From Proteobacteria bacterium UBA6908 (GTDB taxonomy: Bacteria; Pseudomonadota; Gammaproteobacteria; Acidiferrobacterales; UBA6901): a stretch of DNA of 12,726 bases. The DNA lies in contig DKBE01000089.1 of assembly GCA_002451085.1 (NCBI GenBank), forward strand, positions 4,767 through 17,492, written 5' to 3'. Numbering within the stretch: the stretch's first letter is position 1; the number at the start of each line of letters is the position of its first letter. The notes under the pieces are model-generated. The model did not search any database. It had not been told where the DNA came from and saw only the letters and a program-made list of their open reading frames with translations. Positions 1-8,123 of the stretch are shown here, piece after piece. The position numbers and the translations under genes are program-made.

Positions 1-726
1 GCGCGCGCCGGTGCGCGCCTCGTGGTGCTTCCGGAGAATTTCGCGATTATGGCGCTGCGCGACGCCGAGCGTCTGGCCGTCGCCGAGCGCGACGGCACCG
101 GGCCGATCCAGGAATTTCTCGCCCAGCAGGCCCGCACCCATGGCCTGTGGCTGGTCGGTGGCACTATCCCGTTGCAAACCCAAGAGGCGAAGCGCGTGCG
201 CGCCGCCTGTCTGGTATACAACGATCGCGGAGAACGTGCTGCCCGGTATGACAAGATTCACCTGTTCGACGTGAAACTCGACAATGGTGAGGAATACAAC
301 GAGTCGGCGGCGATCGAGCCGGGTGACGAGCCGATCGTGATCGATACGCCGTTTGGCCGTCTCGGATTGGCGGTTTGTTATGACCTGCGCTTTCCGGAAC
401 TGTTCCGGCAATTGCTCGATCGCGGAGCCCACTTGTTTGCCGTGCCGTCGGCATTCACCGTACACACTGGCCGGGCGCACTGGGAAGTGCTGGTGCGCGC
501 ACGTGCGGTGGAAAATCTCGCCTATGTTGTCGCTTCGAATCAGGGCGGTTATCACCTGGATGGTCGCGAGACCTATGGCGACAGTATGATCGTCAATCCC
601 TGGGGTGAAGTCCTTGACCGCTTGAGTCGCGGTTCGGGTGTGGTGCTGGCCGATTTCGATCGGAACTTTTTTGACCAAACCCGCCAGCGCTTTCCCAGCA
701 TACAACATCGGCGCTTGCGTTCATGA
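1..726 (+). CDS. Carbon-nitrogen hydrolase (NIT1/deaminated glutathione amidase-like), 5' truncated by window edge
   Basis: The reading frame is open from base 1, so the true start lies outside the window; family members are about 270-280 residues and roughly 30 N-terminal residues are missing. All three nitrilase-superfamily catalytic residues are visible: Glu in VLPENF (codon 12 of the fragment, bases 34-36), Lys in YDKIHLFD (codon 85, 253-255) and Cys in the CYDLRFPE block (codon 126, 376-378). The CYDLRFPE form is typical of the NIT1/YbeM branch, whose known members hydrolyse the amide of deaminated glutathione, a metabolite-repair reaction in the cytosol. The substrate is inferred from the branch and not shown. 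The stop codon overlaps the tldD start by 4 bp (ATGA, 723-726), so the two are probably translationally coupled. A hydrolase of this family upstream of tldD is a recurring gammaproteobacterial arrangement. Confidence 0.9.
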   Translation, partial: ARAGARLVVLPENFAIMALRDAERLAVAERDGTGPIQEFLAQQARTHGLWLVGGTIPLQTQEAKRVRAACLVYNDRGERAARYDKIHLFDVKLDNGEEYNESAAIEPGDEPIVIDTPFGRLGLAVCYDLRFPELFRQLLDRGAHLFAVPSAFTVHTGRAHWEVLVRARAVENLAYVVASNQGGYHLDGRETYGDSMIVNPWGEVLDRLSRGSGVVLADFDRNFFDQTRQRFPSIQHRRLRS

Positions 727-2171
727 GTCAGGCACTCGATACCGCCCGCCAGACACTGCTGGCCCCCGCGGGCCTGGGTGATCGCGATCTGGAGGCGCTG
801 TTTGGGCAACTGCTGGCGCACCGGCTGGATTATGCCGACCTGTACTTTCAGTACAGCCGCCACGAATCCTGGTCGCTGGAAGAGGGCCAGGTGAAATCCG
901 GTTCCTATAGTGTCGACCAGGGTGTTGGTGTGCGCGCGGTCAGTGGCGAGAAAACCGGATTTGCCTACTCGGATGTCATTCTGCTGCCGGCACTGACGGA
1001 TGCGGCCATGGCGGCACGGGCCATCGCCCGCCATGGGGCATCGGCTACGGCGGCAGTGCGCTGGCGGCCAGGCCCGGTACTGGCCCTTTACGCCCCGCTG
1101 GATCCGTTGGCCTCACTCGAGGACGCCGCCAAGGTCAGATTGCTAGAACAGGTCGAGGCCGAGGCGCGGGCCGCCGATCCGCGAGTGACCCAGGTGATGG
1201 CATCGCTCTCGGGTGTACAAGATGTCATGCTGGTGGCACGTAGCGACGGGATTCTGGCGGCCGATGTGCGACCGCTGGTGCGCCTGAACGTGACCGTGAT
1301 TGTCGAGGCCAATGGCCGGCGCGAAACGGCCAGCCATGGCGGCGGCGGGCGGGTGAGCTATCAGCAGTTTCTGCAGAACCATTCCGCGCGCGAGTATGCG
1401 CAGGCCGCGGTACGTCAGGCGCTGGTGAATCTCGAAGCCGACGAAGCGCCGGCCGGCACCATGAAGGTGGTGCTCGGTCCCGGCTGGCCGGGAATTCTCC
1501 TGCACGAAGCGATCGGCCACGGCCTGGAAGGCGATTTTAACCGCAAGGGCACTTCGGCGTTTTCCGGACGGATCGGTGAACGCGTGGCGGCGCGCGGTGT
1601 GACGGTCGTGGATGATGGCACATTGGCTGACCGGCGCGGGTCGCTGAACGTCGATGACGAAGGCACGCCGACCCAGTGCACGGTACTGATCGAGGACGGA
1701 ATCCTGAAGGGCTATATGCAGGACACGCACAATGCCCGGTTGATGGGCGTCGCACCAACCGGTAACGGCCGGCGCGAGTCGTATGCGCATCTGCCATTGC
1801 CGCGTATGACCAACACCTACATGCTGCCCGGTCGGCACGATCCGCAGGAAATCATTGCCTCGGTCGATCGCGGTCTGTATGCCGTCAATTTCGGCGGCGG
1901 CCAGGTCGATATTACCAACGGCAAATTTGTCTTCTCGGCGAGTGAGGCCTATCTGATCGAGAACGGCCAGGTCACACGTCCGGTCAAGGGTGCCACCCTG
2001 ATCGGCAACGGACCGGATGTGTTGACACGAGTCTCTCGAGTCGGTAACGACCTGGCGCTCGACAGCGGGGTTGGGACCTGCGGCAAGGACGGCCAGAGTG
2101 TCCCGGTCGGCGTCGGTCAACCGACATTGCTGATCGACGGCCTGACCGTCGGCGGCACTCAGCAGGGATAA
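723..2171 (+). CDS. tldD: TldD metalloprotease subunit
   Basis: 482 residues, matching the usual ~481. TldD is the catalytic zinc subunit of the TldD/TldE (PmbA) heterodimeric protease, which degrades unfolded peptides and in E. coli matures microcin B17 and affects CcdA stability. The HExxxH zinc motif is intact (HEAIGH, His261-Glu262-His266), and the C-terminal metal-ligand cysteine is present in GTCGKDGQ (Cys453; E. coli Cys454). The N-terminal part (about 1-200) is the substrate-channel domain and the remainder the metallopeptidase domain. The ATG at 723 was chosen because it overlaps the preceding stop and gives the family length; there is no clear Shine-Dalgarno, which fits coupled translation. 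pmbA follows 8 bp downstream, so both subunits should be made together. No RiPP or microcin genes are visible nearby, so the role here is presumably housekeeping. Confidence 0.96.
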   Translation: MSQALDTARQTLLAPAGLGDRDLEALFGQLLAHRLDYADLYFQYSRHESWSLEEGQVKSGSYSVDQGVGVRAVSGEKTGFAYSDVILLPALTDAAMAARAIARHGASATAAVRWRPGPVLALYAPLDPLASLEDAAKVRLLEQVEAEARAADPRVTQVMASLSGVQDVMLVARSDGILAADVRPLVRLNVTVIVEANGRRETASHGGGGRVSYQQFLQNHSAREYAQAAVRQALVNLEADEAPAGTMKVVLGPGWPGILLHEAIGHGLEGDFNRKGTSAFSGRIGERVAARGVTVVDDGTLADRRGSLNVDDEGTPTQCTVLIEDGILKGYMQDTHNARLMGVAPTGNGRRESYAHLPLPRMTNTYMLPGRHDPQEIIASVDRGLYAVNFGGGQVDITNGKFVFSASEAYLIENGQVTRPVKGATLIGNGPDVLTRVSRVGNDLALDSGVGTCGKDGQSVPVGVGQPTLLIDGLTVGGTQQG

Positions 2172-2179
2172 GCATCGTC

Positions 2180-3520
2180 ATGAATCAATCGATTTCGCGC
2201 GGCGATTGCGAGCCACTCAAGACCTACGTGACCGATGCCTTGGCCGAAGCGAGGCGCCTGGGCGCCAGCGGCGCCGAAGCCAATGTCAGTGTCGGCCAGG
2301 GCTTGTCCGTCAATGTCCGGCTGGGTGAGGTCGAGACCGTCGAACACACGCGTGACCAGGGCCTGGCGGTAACGGTGTTTTTTGGCCAGCGTAGCGGCTC
2401 GGCCAGCACTTCGGACTTGTCGCCATCGGCGTTGCGCGATTGCGTGCGCGCCGCGGCCAGCATTGCGCGCTATACCGCGGCCGACGATTGTGCCGGACTG
2501 GCCGACCCTACGGAATTGGCCACCGAGTTTCCGGATCTCGACCTCTATCACCCCTGGAATCCGGGCGTAGAGCGTTCGATTGAAATGGCACGCGAGTGCG
2601 AAGCGGCAGCGCGTGCAACCGATGCCCGCATTACCAATTCCGAGGGGGCTTCGCTCAATACCCACGAACACCTCGAGGTCTACGGCAATAGCCACGGATT
2701 CCTCGGATCGGCGGCCATGACCCGGCACAGCATGAGCTGTGCCGTCATCGGTCAGGACGATTCCGGCATGCAGCGCGAATACTGGTATAGCGTGGCGCGC
2801 GATCCGGCCAATCTCGAGCCGGCCGCCGCCATTGGCCGCCAGGCGGCTCGTCGCACCGTGGGCCGGCTGGGGGCGCGCAAGCTCAGCACTCGCAAGACCC
2901 CGGTAATTTTCGAGGCGCCGGTCGCCTCCAGCCTGTTGTCACATTTTGTTGGCGCAATCCGCGGCACCAGCCTGTATCGGCGTGCCTCGTTTCTGCTCGA
3001 CCACCTGGGCAAACCGGTGTTTGCCCCGCACGTCCGCATCCACGAACAGCCGTTCCTGCCCAAGGGACTCGGCAGTTCGACCTTTGACGGCGATGGCGTG
3101 GCTCCGCGGGAGCGGGATCTGGTGCGCGGCGGCATCCTCGAGGGTTATGTGCTGGACGTCTATGCCGCGCGCAAGCTTGGACTGAAAACCACCGGCAATG
3201 CCGGGGGTGTGCATAACCTGATGATTGATCCCGGTCCGGACGGTCTGACGGCGCTCCTGCGCCAGATGCACACCGGCTTGCTGGTCACGGACCTGATCGG
3301 ATTCGGCATCAACAACGTCACCGGCGATTATTCGCGTGGCGCGGCCGGATTCTGGGTTGAGAATGGAGAAATTGGCGATCCGGTCGAGGAAATTACCATT
3401 GCCGGTAATCTGCGAGACATGTATCGCGGCATCGTAGCGGTGGGCAACGATACCGACACCCGCGGCAACATCCGCAGCGGTTCGATTCTGATCGATCACA
3501 TGACTCTGGCAGGCGACTGA
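2180..3520 (+). CDS. pmbA: PmbA/TldE, partner subunit of TldD
   Basis: 446 residues, close to the E. coli length of about 450. PmbA (TldE) is homologous to TldD but lacks the HExxxH zinc site; no such motif occurs in this protein. In E. coli it pairs with TldD to close the proteolytic chamber. Family features visible are the N-terminal GASGAEANVSVGQGL-like segment, the central DHLGKPVF region, GNAGGVHNLMI and the C-terminal NVTGDYSRGAAGFWVENGEI block. The start at 2180 lies 8 bp after the tldD stop, with an AGGGA-like sequence about 11 bp upstream. In Pseudomonas and E. coli a yjgA (darP) gene is usually found beside pmbA; here it is absent and tldD and pmbA abut. The gene ends at TGA 3518-3520, followed by a 108-bp gap without an obvious intrinsic terminator. 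Confidence 0.95.
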   Translation: MNQSISRGDCEPLKTYVTDALAEARRLGASGAEANVSVGQGLSVNVRLGEVETVEHTRDQGLAVTVFFGQRSGSASTSDLSPSALRDCVRAAASIARYTAADDCAGLADPTELATEFPDLDLYHPWNPGVERSIEMARECEAAARATDARITNSEGASLNTHEHLEVYGNSHGFLGSAAMTRHSMSCAVIGQDDSGMQREYWYSVARDPANLEPAAAIGRQAARRTVGRLGARKLSTRKTPVIFEAPVASSLLSHFVGAIRGTSLYRRASFLLDHLGKPVFAPHVRIHEQPFLPKGLGSSTFDGDGVAPRERDLVRGGILEGYVLDVYAARKLGLKTTGNAGGVHNLMIDPGPDGLTALLRQMHTGLLVTDLIGFGINNVTGDYSRGAAGFWVENGEIGDPVEEITIAGNLRDMYRGIVAVGNDTDTRGNIRSGSILIDHMTLAGD

Positions 3521-3546
3521 CCGGGCCGGGAAATTCTCGCCAGCGC

Positions 3547-3575
3547 TTTCCGATTTCTGATTCAGCCTCTACACT
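3547..3575 (+). promoter_or_regulatory. Weak sigma70-like promoter candidate for mgtE
   Basis: In the 108-bp gap between pmbA and mgtE, TACACT (3570-3575) resembles a -10 box (4 of 6 consensus bases) and TTTCCG (3547-3552) lies 17 bp upstream as a poor -35. The gap is too long for simple translational coupling, so a separate start for mgtE is plausible, but the -35 match is weak. I see no M-box-like Mg2+ riboswitch structure; the leader after this -10 would be only about 50 bases. Confidence 0.25.
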
Positions 3576-3628
3576 GTGCTCACCACGCGGCGCACGGTGC
3601 CGGCCGCGACTGCGTCAGGACTAAAGCC

Positions 3629-4990
3629 GTGGCCACCAAAGCGCGCAAGAAAAAAATCCAGCTCGACAACACCCGGCTCGTGCTCGCGGCTCTGGAAGAG
3701 GGGCCGATCGACCGTATCCGCGAGATATTGGCCGATCTCCATCCTGCCGATATTGCCACCATCCTCGAAAGCCTGCCGCCCGAGCAGCGTCACCCGGTCT
3801 GGGCAATGGTCAAGCCGGAAGTCGCGGGCGAGGTGCTGCTCGAAGTCTCCGAGGCCGTTCGCCAGGATCTCATCCACGAGATGGACGGGGCGGAGCTGGT
3901 GCTGGCCGCGCGTGCCCTCGATATCGACGATATCGCCGACCTGTTTGCGGACCTGTCGGACGAGGTGATCGCCGAAATCCTGTTCGCGCTCAACAAACAG
4001 GACCGCCAGCGCCTCGATGCCGTGCTGTCCTATCCGGAAGACACCGCTGGCGGCCTGATGAATGTTGACACGGTCACCGTGCGCGAGAACATCACGCTTG
4101 AAGTGGTATTGCGTTATCTGCGCCAGCGCGGCGACCTGCCGGAGCACACCAACAGCCTGTTCGTTGTCGACCGCAGTGACCGGTTGCTCGGTATTCTGCC
4201 GCTCGACAAGCTGCTGACGGCCAGCCCGTCACTGCGCGTCGCGCACATCATGGAGCGGGTCAAGGCGAGTTTTACCGCCCTGACGTCGGACCGTGAGGTG
4301 GCCGAGGCCTTCGAACGCTACAACCTGATCACGGCGCCGGTGGTGGACGAGAACGGACGACTGCTCGGGCGTATCACGGTGGACGACGTGGTGGACGTCA
4401 TCCGCGAGGAAGCAGACCGCGAGATCCTGAACCTGGTCGGTTTGCGCGAGGAGGAAGACCTGTTCTCGTCAGTCTGGCAGTCGGTGCGCAACCGCTGGAT
4501 GTGGCTGGCGATCAATCTGGTCACGGCACTGATTGCCTCGCGCGTGATCGGGCTGTTTGAGTCGTCGATTGAAAAACTGGTGGCACTGGCGGCCCTCATG
4601 CCGATCGTGGCCGGCATTGGTGGCAATTCCGGAAACCAGACCATCACGATGATCGTGCGTGCACTGGCCCTCGGGCAGCTGAAAGCGGAGAGCATCCGTC
4701 AGCTGTTCCTCAAGGAGATCGGCGTGTCACTGATTAATGGACTGATGTGGGGCGGTCTGCTGGGTGGCGTTTCCTGGCTCCTGTATCAGAATCTGCCGCT
4801 GGCCGTGGTGATGACCGCGGCCATGACCCTCAACCTGTTGCTGGCCTCGGTCGCTGGCGTCGGTATCCCGTATCTCCGCCAGAAACTCGGCCGTGACCCG
4901 GCACTTGGGTCGAGCGTGATGATCACCGCCATCACCGACAGTGGTGGGTTTTTTATTTTCCTCGGCCTGGCCACCCTGTTCCTGCTCTAG
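3629..4990 (+). CDS. mgtE: MgtE-family magnesium transporter
   Basis: 453 residues, the usual length for MgtE, an inner-membrane Mg2+-selective channel gated by cytosolic Mg2+. Domains in order: basic start (residues 1-10), MgtE N domain (about 25-130), the conserved YPEDTAGGLM block (135-144), a CBS pair (about 145-260) that senses Mg2+, a connecting helix (about 260-288), and five transmembrane segments (about 290-310, 318-335, 366-386, 391-416, 430-453). The pore signature GGNSGNQ (331-337) and the late TDSGGF motif with an acidic pore residue (Asp437) are intact, so it should be functional. The start is GTG at 3629, chosen because CAGGA (3616-3620) lies 8 bp upstream and the protein then has the normal N terminus. 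Gating by Mg2+ through the CBS/N domains is known for the family. A magnesium transporter gene close to rpoN/PTS genes is also seen in some relatives (from memory). Confidence 0.96.
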   Translation: MATKARKKKIQLDNTRLVLAALEEGPIDRIREILADLHPADIATILESLPPEQRHPVWAMVKPEVAGEVLLEVSEAVRQDLIHEMDGAELVLAARALDIDDIADLFADLSDEVIAEILFALNKQDRQRLDAVLSYPEDTAGGLMNVDTVTVRENITLEVVLRYLRQRGDLPEHTNSLFVVDRSDRLLGILPLDKLLTASPSLRVAHIMERVKASFTALTSDREVAEAFERYNLITAPVVDENGRLLGRITVDDVVDVIREEADREILNLVGLREEEDLFSSVWQSVRNRWMWLAINLVTALIASRVIGLFESSIEKLVALAALMPIVAGIGGNSGNQTITMIVRALALGQLKAESIRQLFLKEIGVSLINGLMWGGLLGGVSWLLYQNLPLAVVMTAAMTLNLLLASVAGVGIPYLRQKLGRDPALGSSVMITAITDSGGFFIFLGLATLFLL

Positions 4991-5024
4991 CGGGCACCGA
5001 ACGGGATGCGCAAACCGACCGCTC

Positions 5025-5051
5025 GTCAGGCGGGGTGTTCCGGTCAGGCGG
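5025..5051. repeat. 9-bp direct repeat upstream of the WYL-domain gene
   Basis: GTCAGGCGG occurs at 5025-5033 and again at 5043-5051, an 18-bp repeat period, in the 81-bp gap between mgtE and the WYL-domain gene. A period near two helical turns would suit an operator, but the copies are short and GC-rich and may be chance. A GACCGC/GCGGTC inverted pair (5017-5022, 5048-5053) spans the same region with a long loop and is not terminator-like. Confidence 0.25.
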
Positions 5052-5071
5052 TCTCCGGGATAAAGTAAATC

Positions 5072-5596
5072 ATGAAGCGTCCGAAGACGAAGCGGCGGAA
5101 AAAGGACCGGCACGAGGACAGAAACACCGACATGATCCCGAATATACTTCAGCTGCTAACCACGGCCATCCGGGAAAAGCGCTGTGTGGCCATTCGCTAC
5201 CACGACCAGCGGCATGTGCGGGTGATCGAGCCGCACGTGATCTATACGCACGATACCGGCGAGCTGGTGGTGGAGGCTTACCAGACGCGAGGTTATTCGG
5301 CTTCGGGTCGGCCGGCACCGTTCTGGCGCCCTTTCCGCCTCAAGAAAATCACTGCCGTGTCGTTGCTCAAGGAGAACTTCGAGACCCGTGCGCGCGAAGG
5401 ATTTGCACGCGAGAAAGAGAAATATCAGCAAGGCCTGGTTGCCATGATCGATGATCGCCGTTTTGCCAGAACGGCGCCCGTCGCGGCTGCCGCCAAAACG
5501 AGATCAAAAACCGTCACCACGCCATCGACGCTCTATACGGTCCCGCAACCCGACGACGCCGGACCGCAACTGCCGAAGAATCCGTACCGCCGCTGA
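5072..5596 (+). CDS. Small stand-alone WYL-domain-like protein, function unknown
   Basis: 174 residues with a WYL-like core at about residues 28-103 (CVAIRYHDQR, then RVIEPHVIYTHDTGELVVEAYQ, then FWRPFRLKKITAVSLL). The literal W-Y-L positions read as L-V-V, so the domain is a divergent form. WYL domains usually sit behind a helix-turn-helix in transcription regulators and bind ligands or nucleic acid; here no HTH is present. The first 20 residues are very basic (KRPKTKRRKK) and the C-terminal 50 are low-complexity, rich in Ala, Thr and Pro. Two starts are possible: ATG 5072, or ATG 5132 (MIPNILQLL), which removes the basic stretch and has GAGGA 13 bp upstream. Neither has an ideal ribosome binding site, so the basic tail may be untranslated leader. 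The gene is convergent with ptsI, 65 bp away. No specific function can be assigned. Confidence 0.75.
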   Translation: MKRPKTKRRKKDRHEDRNTDMIPNILQLLTTAIREKRCVAIRYHDQRHVRVIEPHVIYTHDTGELVVEAYQTRGYSASGRPAPFWRPFRLKKITAVSLLKENFETRAREGFAREKEKYQQGLVAMIDDRRFARTAPVAAAAKTRSKTVTTPSTLYTVPQPDDAGPQLPKNPYRR

Positions 5597-5661
5597 TTGC
5601 GATCGCGCTGATCAAACCATTCTCCGCACTGGAGCAGGGTATTATCGGCGCGACGAGAAGT

Positions 5662-7401
5662 TCAGTGCCCGTTGTTCATCCGGTCGACCCCGTCATGCAA
5701 AGCGCGCGGATCGTGCAGGGCCAGTAGCGCTTCCGCCTGCACCTGCAGATCGGCCTGGTCGCTTTCCAGAACGATTTTCTTCACCTGCAGCAGACCGGAG
5801 GGATGCATGCTGAATTCGCGCAATCCCATGCCGAGTAACAGACGCGTGTAGCGGGTGTCGCCCGCCATTTCACCGCACATCGCCACCGGGATCCCGGCGG
5901 CGGAACCAGCCTGCAGCGTCATCTGGATGAGCCGCAGCACGGACGGGTGCAGCGGGTCGTACAGGTAGCTAACGGCGTCGTCGACACGATCGATCGCCAG
6001 TGTGTACTGGATCAGATCGTTCGTGCCGATTGAGAAGAAATCGAGATGCGGTGCAAACAGGTCGGCGGAAATCGCTGCGGCCGGTACTTCGATCATGCCG
6101 CCTACGGCAATTTCAGGATTGAAGCGCTGACCCTCATGCGCCAGCTCGGACTTCACTTCGGTGATGAGATCGAGTACGCGAGTCAGCTCGTCCAGGCTCG
6201 ACAGCATCGGAATCATCAGGCGCACATCGCCGTAGGCCGAGGCACGCAGAATGGCGCGCAGTTGTGGTTTGAACAGGCTGGTATCGTGCAGGCATAGCCG
6301 AACGGCGCGCAGACCCAGTGCCGGATTGGCTGTAACATGGTTATGTGGCAGCACACCGCCGTTGGTCTGTTTGTCAGCCCCAAGATCGAGGGAGCGAATG
6401 ATCACCGGGCGATCACCGATCGACTTCACGACCTTCAGATAGGAACGGAATTGCTCCTCTTCGTCCGGCAAGTCCGCACGGTTCATGAACAGGAATTCCG
6501 TGCGGTACAAGCCGACACCGCTGGCTGCCACCTTGTTGACAGTCTTGATATCGTCCGGAAGTTCAATATTGGCCAGCAAGGCGATTTCCACGCCATCGCG
6601 GGTCACGGCCCGGCTTTCCGTGAGCCGCGCCAGTTCGCGCTTGAGGAGGGTGATCTCCTTCTGGCGCTGGCGGTATTCGACCACTACGTGCTTCTCGGGC
6701 GAGGCAATGACGACCCCAAGTTTGCCGTCCACGATCAGGTCTTCACCGTCGCGCACATAGCGGGTGGCATTGTGCACGGCCACCAGCGCCGGGATTCCCA
6801 GGTTGCGTGCCAAAATGGCGGTGTGCGAAATCGGACCGCCGAGGTTGGTGACAAACGCCGCCACGCGATGATGCTTGAGCAGCACGGTATCGGCTGGTGA
6901 CAGGTCGTTGGCAATTACGATCTGCCCTTCCAGGGCCCCGGAAATCTGTTCGTGTTCATCTTCGGCCATGAGCAGGATTCGCAACACACGGTCCACGACC
7001 TGAGCCACATCGACCTTGCGGTTGCGGAGGTAGGGGTCCTCCATCTGGTCGAAGACGGCGGCCAGGGCGTCACCCTGGGTCTTGAGCGCCCACTCGGCAT
7101 TCACCTGCTGGCGGCGAATCAATTCGGCCGGTGCCTCGCCAATCAGCTTGTCGCGCAAGATCAAGTGGTGGGTGTCGACAATGCTGGCGATTTCGGGCGG
7201 GGCGCCTGGCGGAATGTGTTCGCGAATGCGCTCGAGCTGGTCACGTGCACGGGTCACGGCGTCCTCGAAGCGCCGCACTTCGTCGTCGAGGAGCTCGCGC
7301 GGCAGCACGTACTCCGGAACTTCCGGACGCTCGCGGTGCAGCACGTAGGCCTTGCCAATGGCCAGGCCGTTGCTGACCCCGGTGCCGTGGAGGGTAAGCA
7401 T
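5662..7401 (-). CDS. ptsI: PTS enzyme I (phosphoenolpyruvate-protein phosphotransferase)
   Basis: 579 residues (E. coli EI is 575). EI autophosphorylates from phosphoenolpyruvate and passes the phosphate to HPr; it is a cytosolic dimer. Visible in order: the N-terminal HPr-binding/phosphohistidine domain with the active-site His193 in GGPISHTAILAR, then the PEP-binding TIM barrel with GLYRTEFLFM (297-306), DLGADK (339-344), the IGTNDLIQYTLAIDR block (458-472) and the catalytic Cys509 in CGEMAGD. There is no N-terminal GAF domain, so this is PtsI-type and not the nitrogen-branch PtsP (EI-Ntr). The start has GGAG 9 bp upstream (7411-7414). It is the last gene of the minus-strand run, 42 bp after ptsH. 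No EIIB or EIIC gene is in the window, so the phosphate flow is probably regulatory; a permease elsewhere cannot be excluded. Confidence 0.96.
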   Translation of the reverse strand: MLTLHGTGVSNGLAIGKAYVLHRERPEVPEYVLPRELLDDEVRRFEDAVTRARDQLERIREHIPPGAPPEIASIVDTHHLILRDKLIGEAPAELIRRQQVNAEWALKTQGDALAAVFDQMEDPYLRNRKVDVAQVVDRVLRILLMAEDEHEQISGALEGQIVIANDLSPADTVLLKHHRVAAFVTNLGGPISHTAILARNLGIPALVAVHNATRYVRDGEDLIVDGKLGVVIASPEKHVVVEYRQRQKEITLLKRELARLTESRAVTRDGVEIALLANIELPDDIKTVNKVAASGVGLYRTEFLFMNRADLPDEEEQFRSYLKVVKSIGDRPVIIRSLDLGADKQTNGGVLPHNHVTANPALGLRAVRLCLHDTSLFKPQLRAILRASAYGDVRLMIPMLSSLDELTRVLDLITEVKSELAHEGQRFNPEIAVGGMIEVPAAAISADLFAPHLDFFSIGTNDLIQYTLAIDRVDDAVSYLYDPLHPSVLRLIQMTLQAGSAAGIPVAMCGEMAGDTRYTRLLLGMGLREFSMHPSGLLQVKKIVLESDQADLQVQAEALLALHDPRALHDGVDRMNNGH

Positions 7402-7443
7402 CGAGTTAACTCCGGACGATGGCGCGAAGCGAGCGGGGCTTCA

Positions 7444-7713
7444 TTATTCGTCCTCGCCGAAGCGGTTGGTGATCAATTCAGTCAGGGAGGCCAGTGCGGC
7501 GTCTTCATCCTCACCGTCTACGATCAGGTCCACCGTGGACCCCTTGCCGGCGGCCAGCATCATAATGCCCATGATGCTTTTACCGTTGGCCTGCTGGCCG
7601 CCGCGTCCGAGTGTGACGTCGCACTTGAATTGCGAGGCGAGGGTCACGAACTTGGCCGAGGCCCGGGCGTGCATGCCGAGCCGGTTGATGATGTTGATGC
7701 TGGCAGCTTTCAT
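7444..7713 (-). CDS. ptsH: HPr phosphocarrier protein with both His15 and Ser46
   Basis: 89 residues. HPr takes phosphate from EI on a histidine and hands it to EIIA proteins. His15 is present in NRLGMHARAS, and Ser46 in NGKSIMGIMML is the residue phosphorylated by HPr kinase/phosphorylase. The GKSIMGIMML context is the standard HPrK target region, in keeping with hprK lying 1.3 kb upstream in the same direction. The start overlaps the EIIA stop by 4 bp (ATGA, 7710-7713), with a strong GGAGG 6 bp upstream (7720-7724), so expression should be coupled to EIIA yet strong on its own. The acidic C terminus (RFGEDE) is a minor extra. Whether it serves a carbon-type or nitrogen-type chain cannot be told from the sequence, but the partner EI lacks the GAF domain of the nitrogen branch. 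Confidence 0.95.
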   Translation of the reverse strand: MKAASINIINRLGMHARASAKFVTLASQFKCDVTLGRGGQQANGKSIMGIMMLAAGKGSTVDLIVDGEDEDAALASLTELITNRFGEDE

Positions 7714-8123
7714 CGTCCGCCTCCGGCGCTTCGGCTTTTTGGCGTGGCCTGGACAATGCCCTCGGTCCCGCCGCTCAGGGCCTTGCGCAACAACGCCTCC
7801 ATCGACAGATGACGATAATTGAGTACCCGCACCAGCATCGGAAGGTTGACCCCGCTCACCAATTCCACGCGTCCGGGTTGCAGTAATTGGCAGGCAGCAT
7901 TGGTGTGCGAGGAGCCGTAGATGTCCGCCAGAATCAGCACACCCTGACCGTTGTCGAGACGGGCGATGCGTTTGGCCAGCGCCTGGCCGAGCGTGTCCTG
8001 GGATTCATGATAATCAATCGGCTGAACCTCGAGCGCCGCCGGGCGTTTACCAAGTACGTGCTCGATGGCGTGCAGCAGGCCTTCGCCCATGTCGCCCTGT
8101 GCAAGAATGATCAGGCTGATCAT
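7710..8123 (-). CDS. PTS EIIA mannose-type protein with the phospho-acceptor His replaced by Gln
   Basis: 137 residues with the PTS EIIA-Man fold signature: the N-terminal strand and loop ISLIILAQGDMGEGLL, the ILADIYGSS turn, and VNLPMLVRVLNY near residue 100. In this family the N-terminal strand normally ends in a phosphorylated His (E. coli ManX His10, in THG). Here the aligned residue is Gln9 (codon CAG on the minus strand, 8099-8097). Asp67 and Ser72, which neighbour the active site in ManX, are kept, but the residue after Ser72, usually Pro, is His73 (codon 7907-7905). The protein is otherwise well conserved and is not broken by a stop or frameshift. It is fused to no EIIB domain. GGGAG lies 5 bp before the start. 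It overlaps rapZ upstream and ptsH downstream by 4 bp each. It could be an unphosphorylatable regulator or use another His; see findings. Confidence 0.88.
   Translation of the reverse strand: MISLIILAQGDMGEGLLHAIEHVLGKRPAALEVQPIDYHESQDTLGQALAKRIARLDNGQGVLILADIYGSSHTNAACQLLQPGRVELVSGVNLPMLVRVLNYRHLSMEALLRKALSGGTEGIVQATPKSRSAGGGR

Noticed and set aside
159..176. TGGCAC...TTGCA resembling a sigma-54 -24/-12 promoter
   Set aside because: The GG and GC elements are 12 bases apart where 10 are required, and it lies inside the hydrolase coding sequence.
1143..2120. 325-codon open frame on the - strand opposite tldD
   Set aside because: It is antisense to a well-conserved gene; the length is an effect of high GC at third positions, and no domain is recognisable.
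3521..3628. Possible Mg2+ riboswitch (M-box) ahead of mgtE
   Set aside because: The gap is only 108 bp, no paired multi-helix structure is evident, and M-box leaders are longer and found mostly in Firmicutes.
5622..5634. CTCC/GGAG hairpin between the convergent WYL gene and ptsI
   Set aside because: The stem is only 4 bp with no U run on either strand; it is too weak to call a terminator.
5662..7401. Assignment of the EI gene as ptsP (EI-Ntr)
   Set aside because: The protein starts directly with the EI N-terminal domain and has no GAF domain; at 579 residues it is PtsI length.
6952..7812. 286-codon open frame on the + strand opposite ptsI and ptsH
   Set aside because: It runs antisense to two genes with intact catalytic motifs, shows no recognisable family, and is expected from the codon bias of GC-rich DNA.
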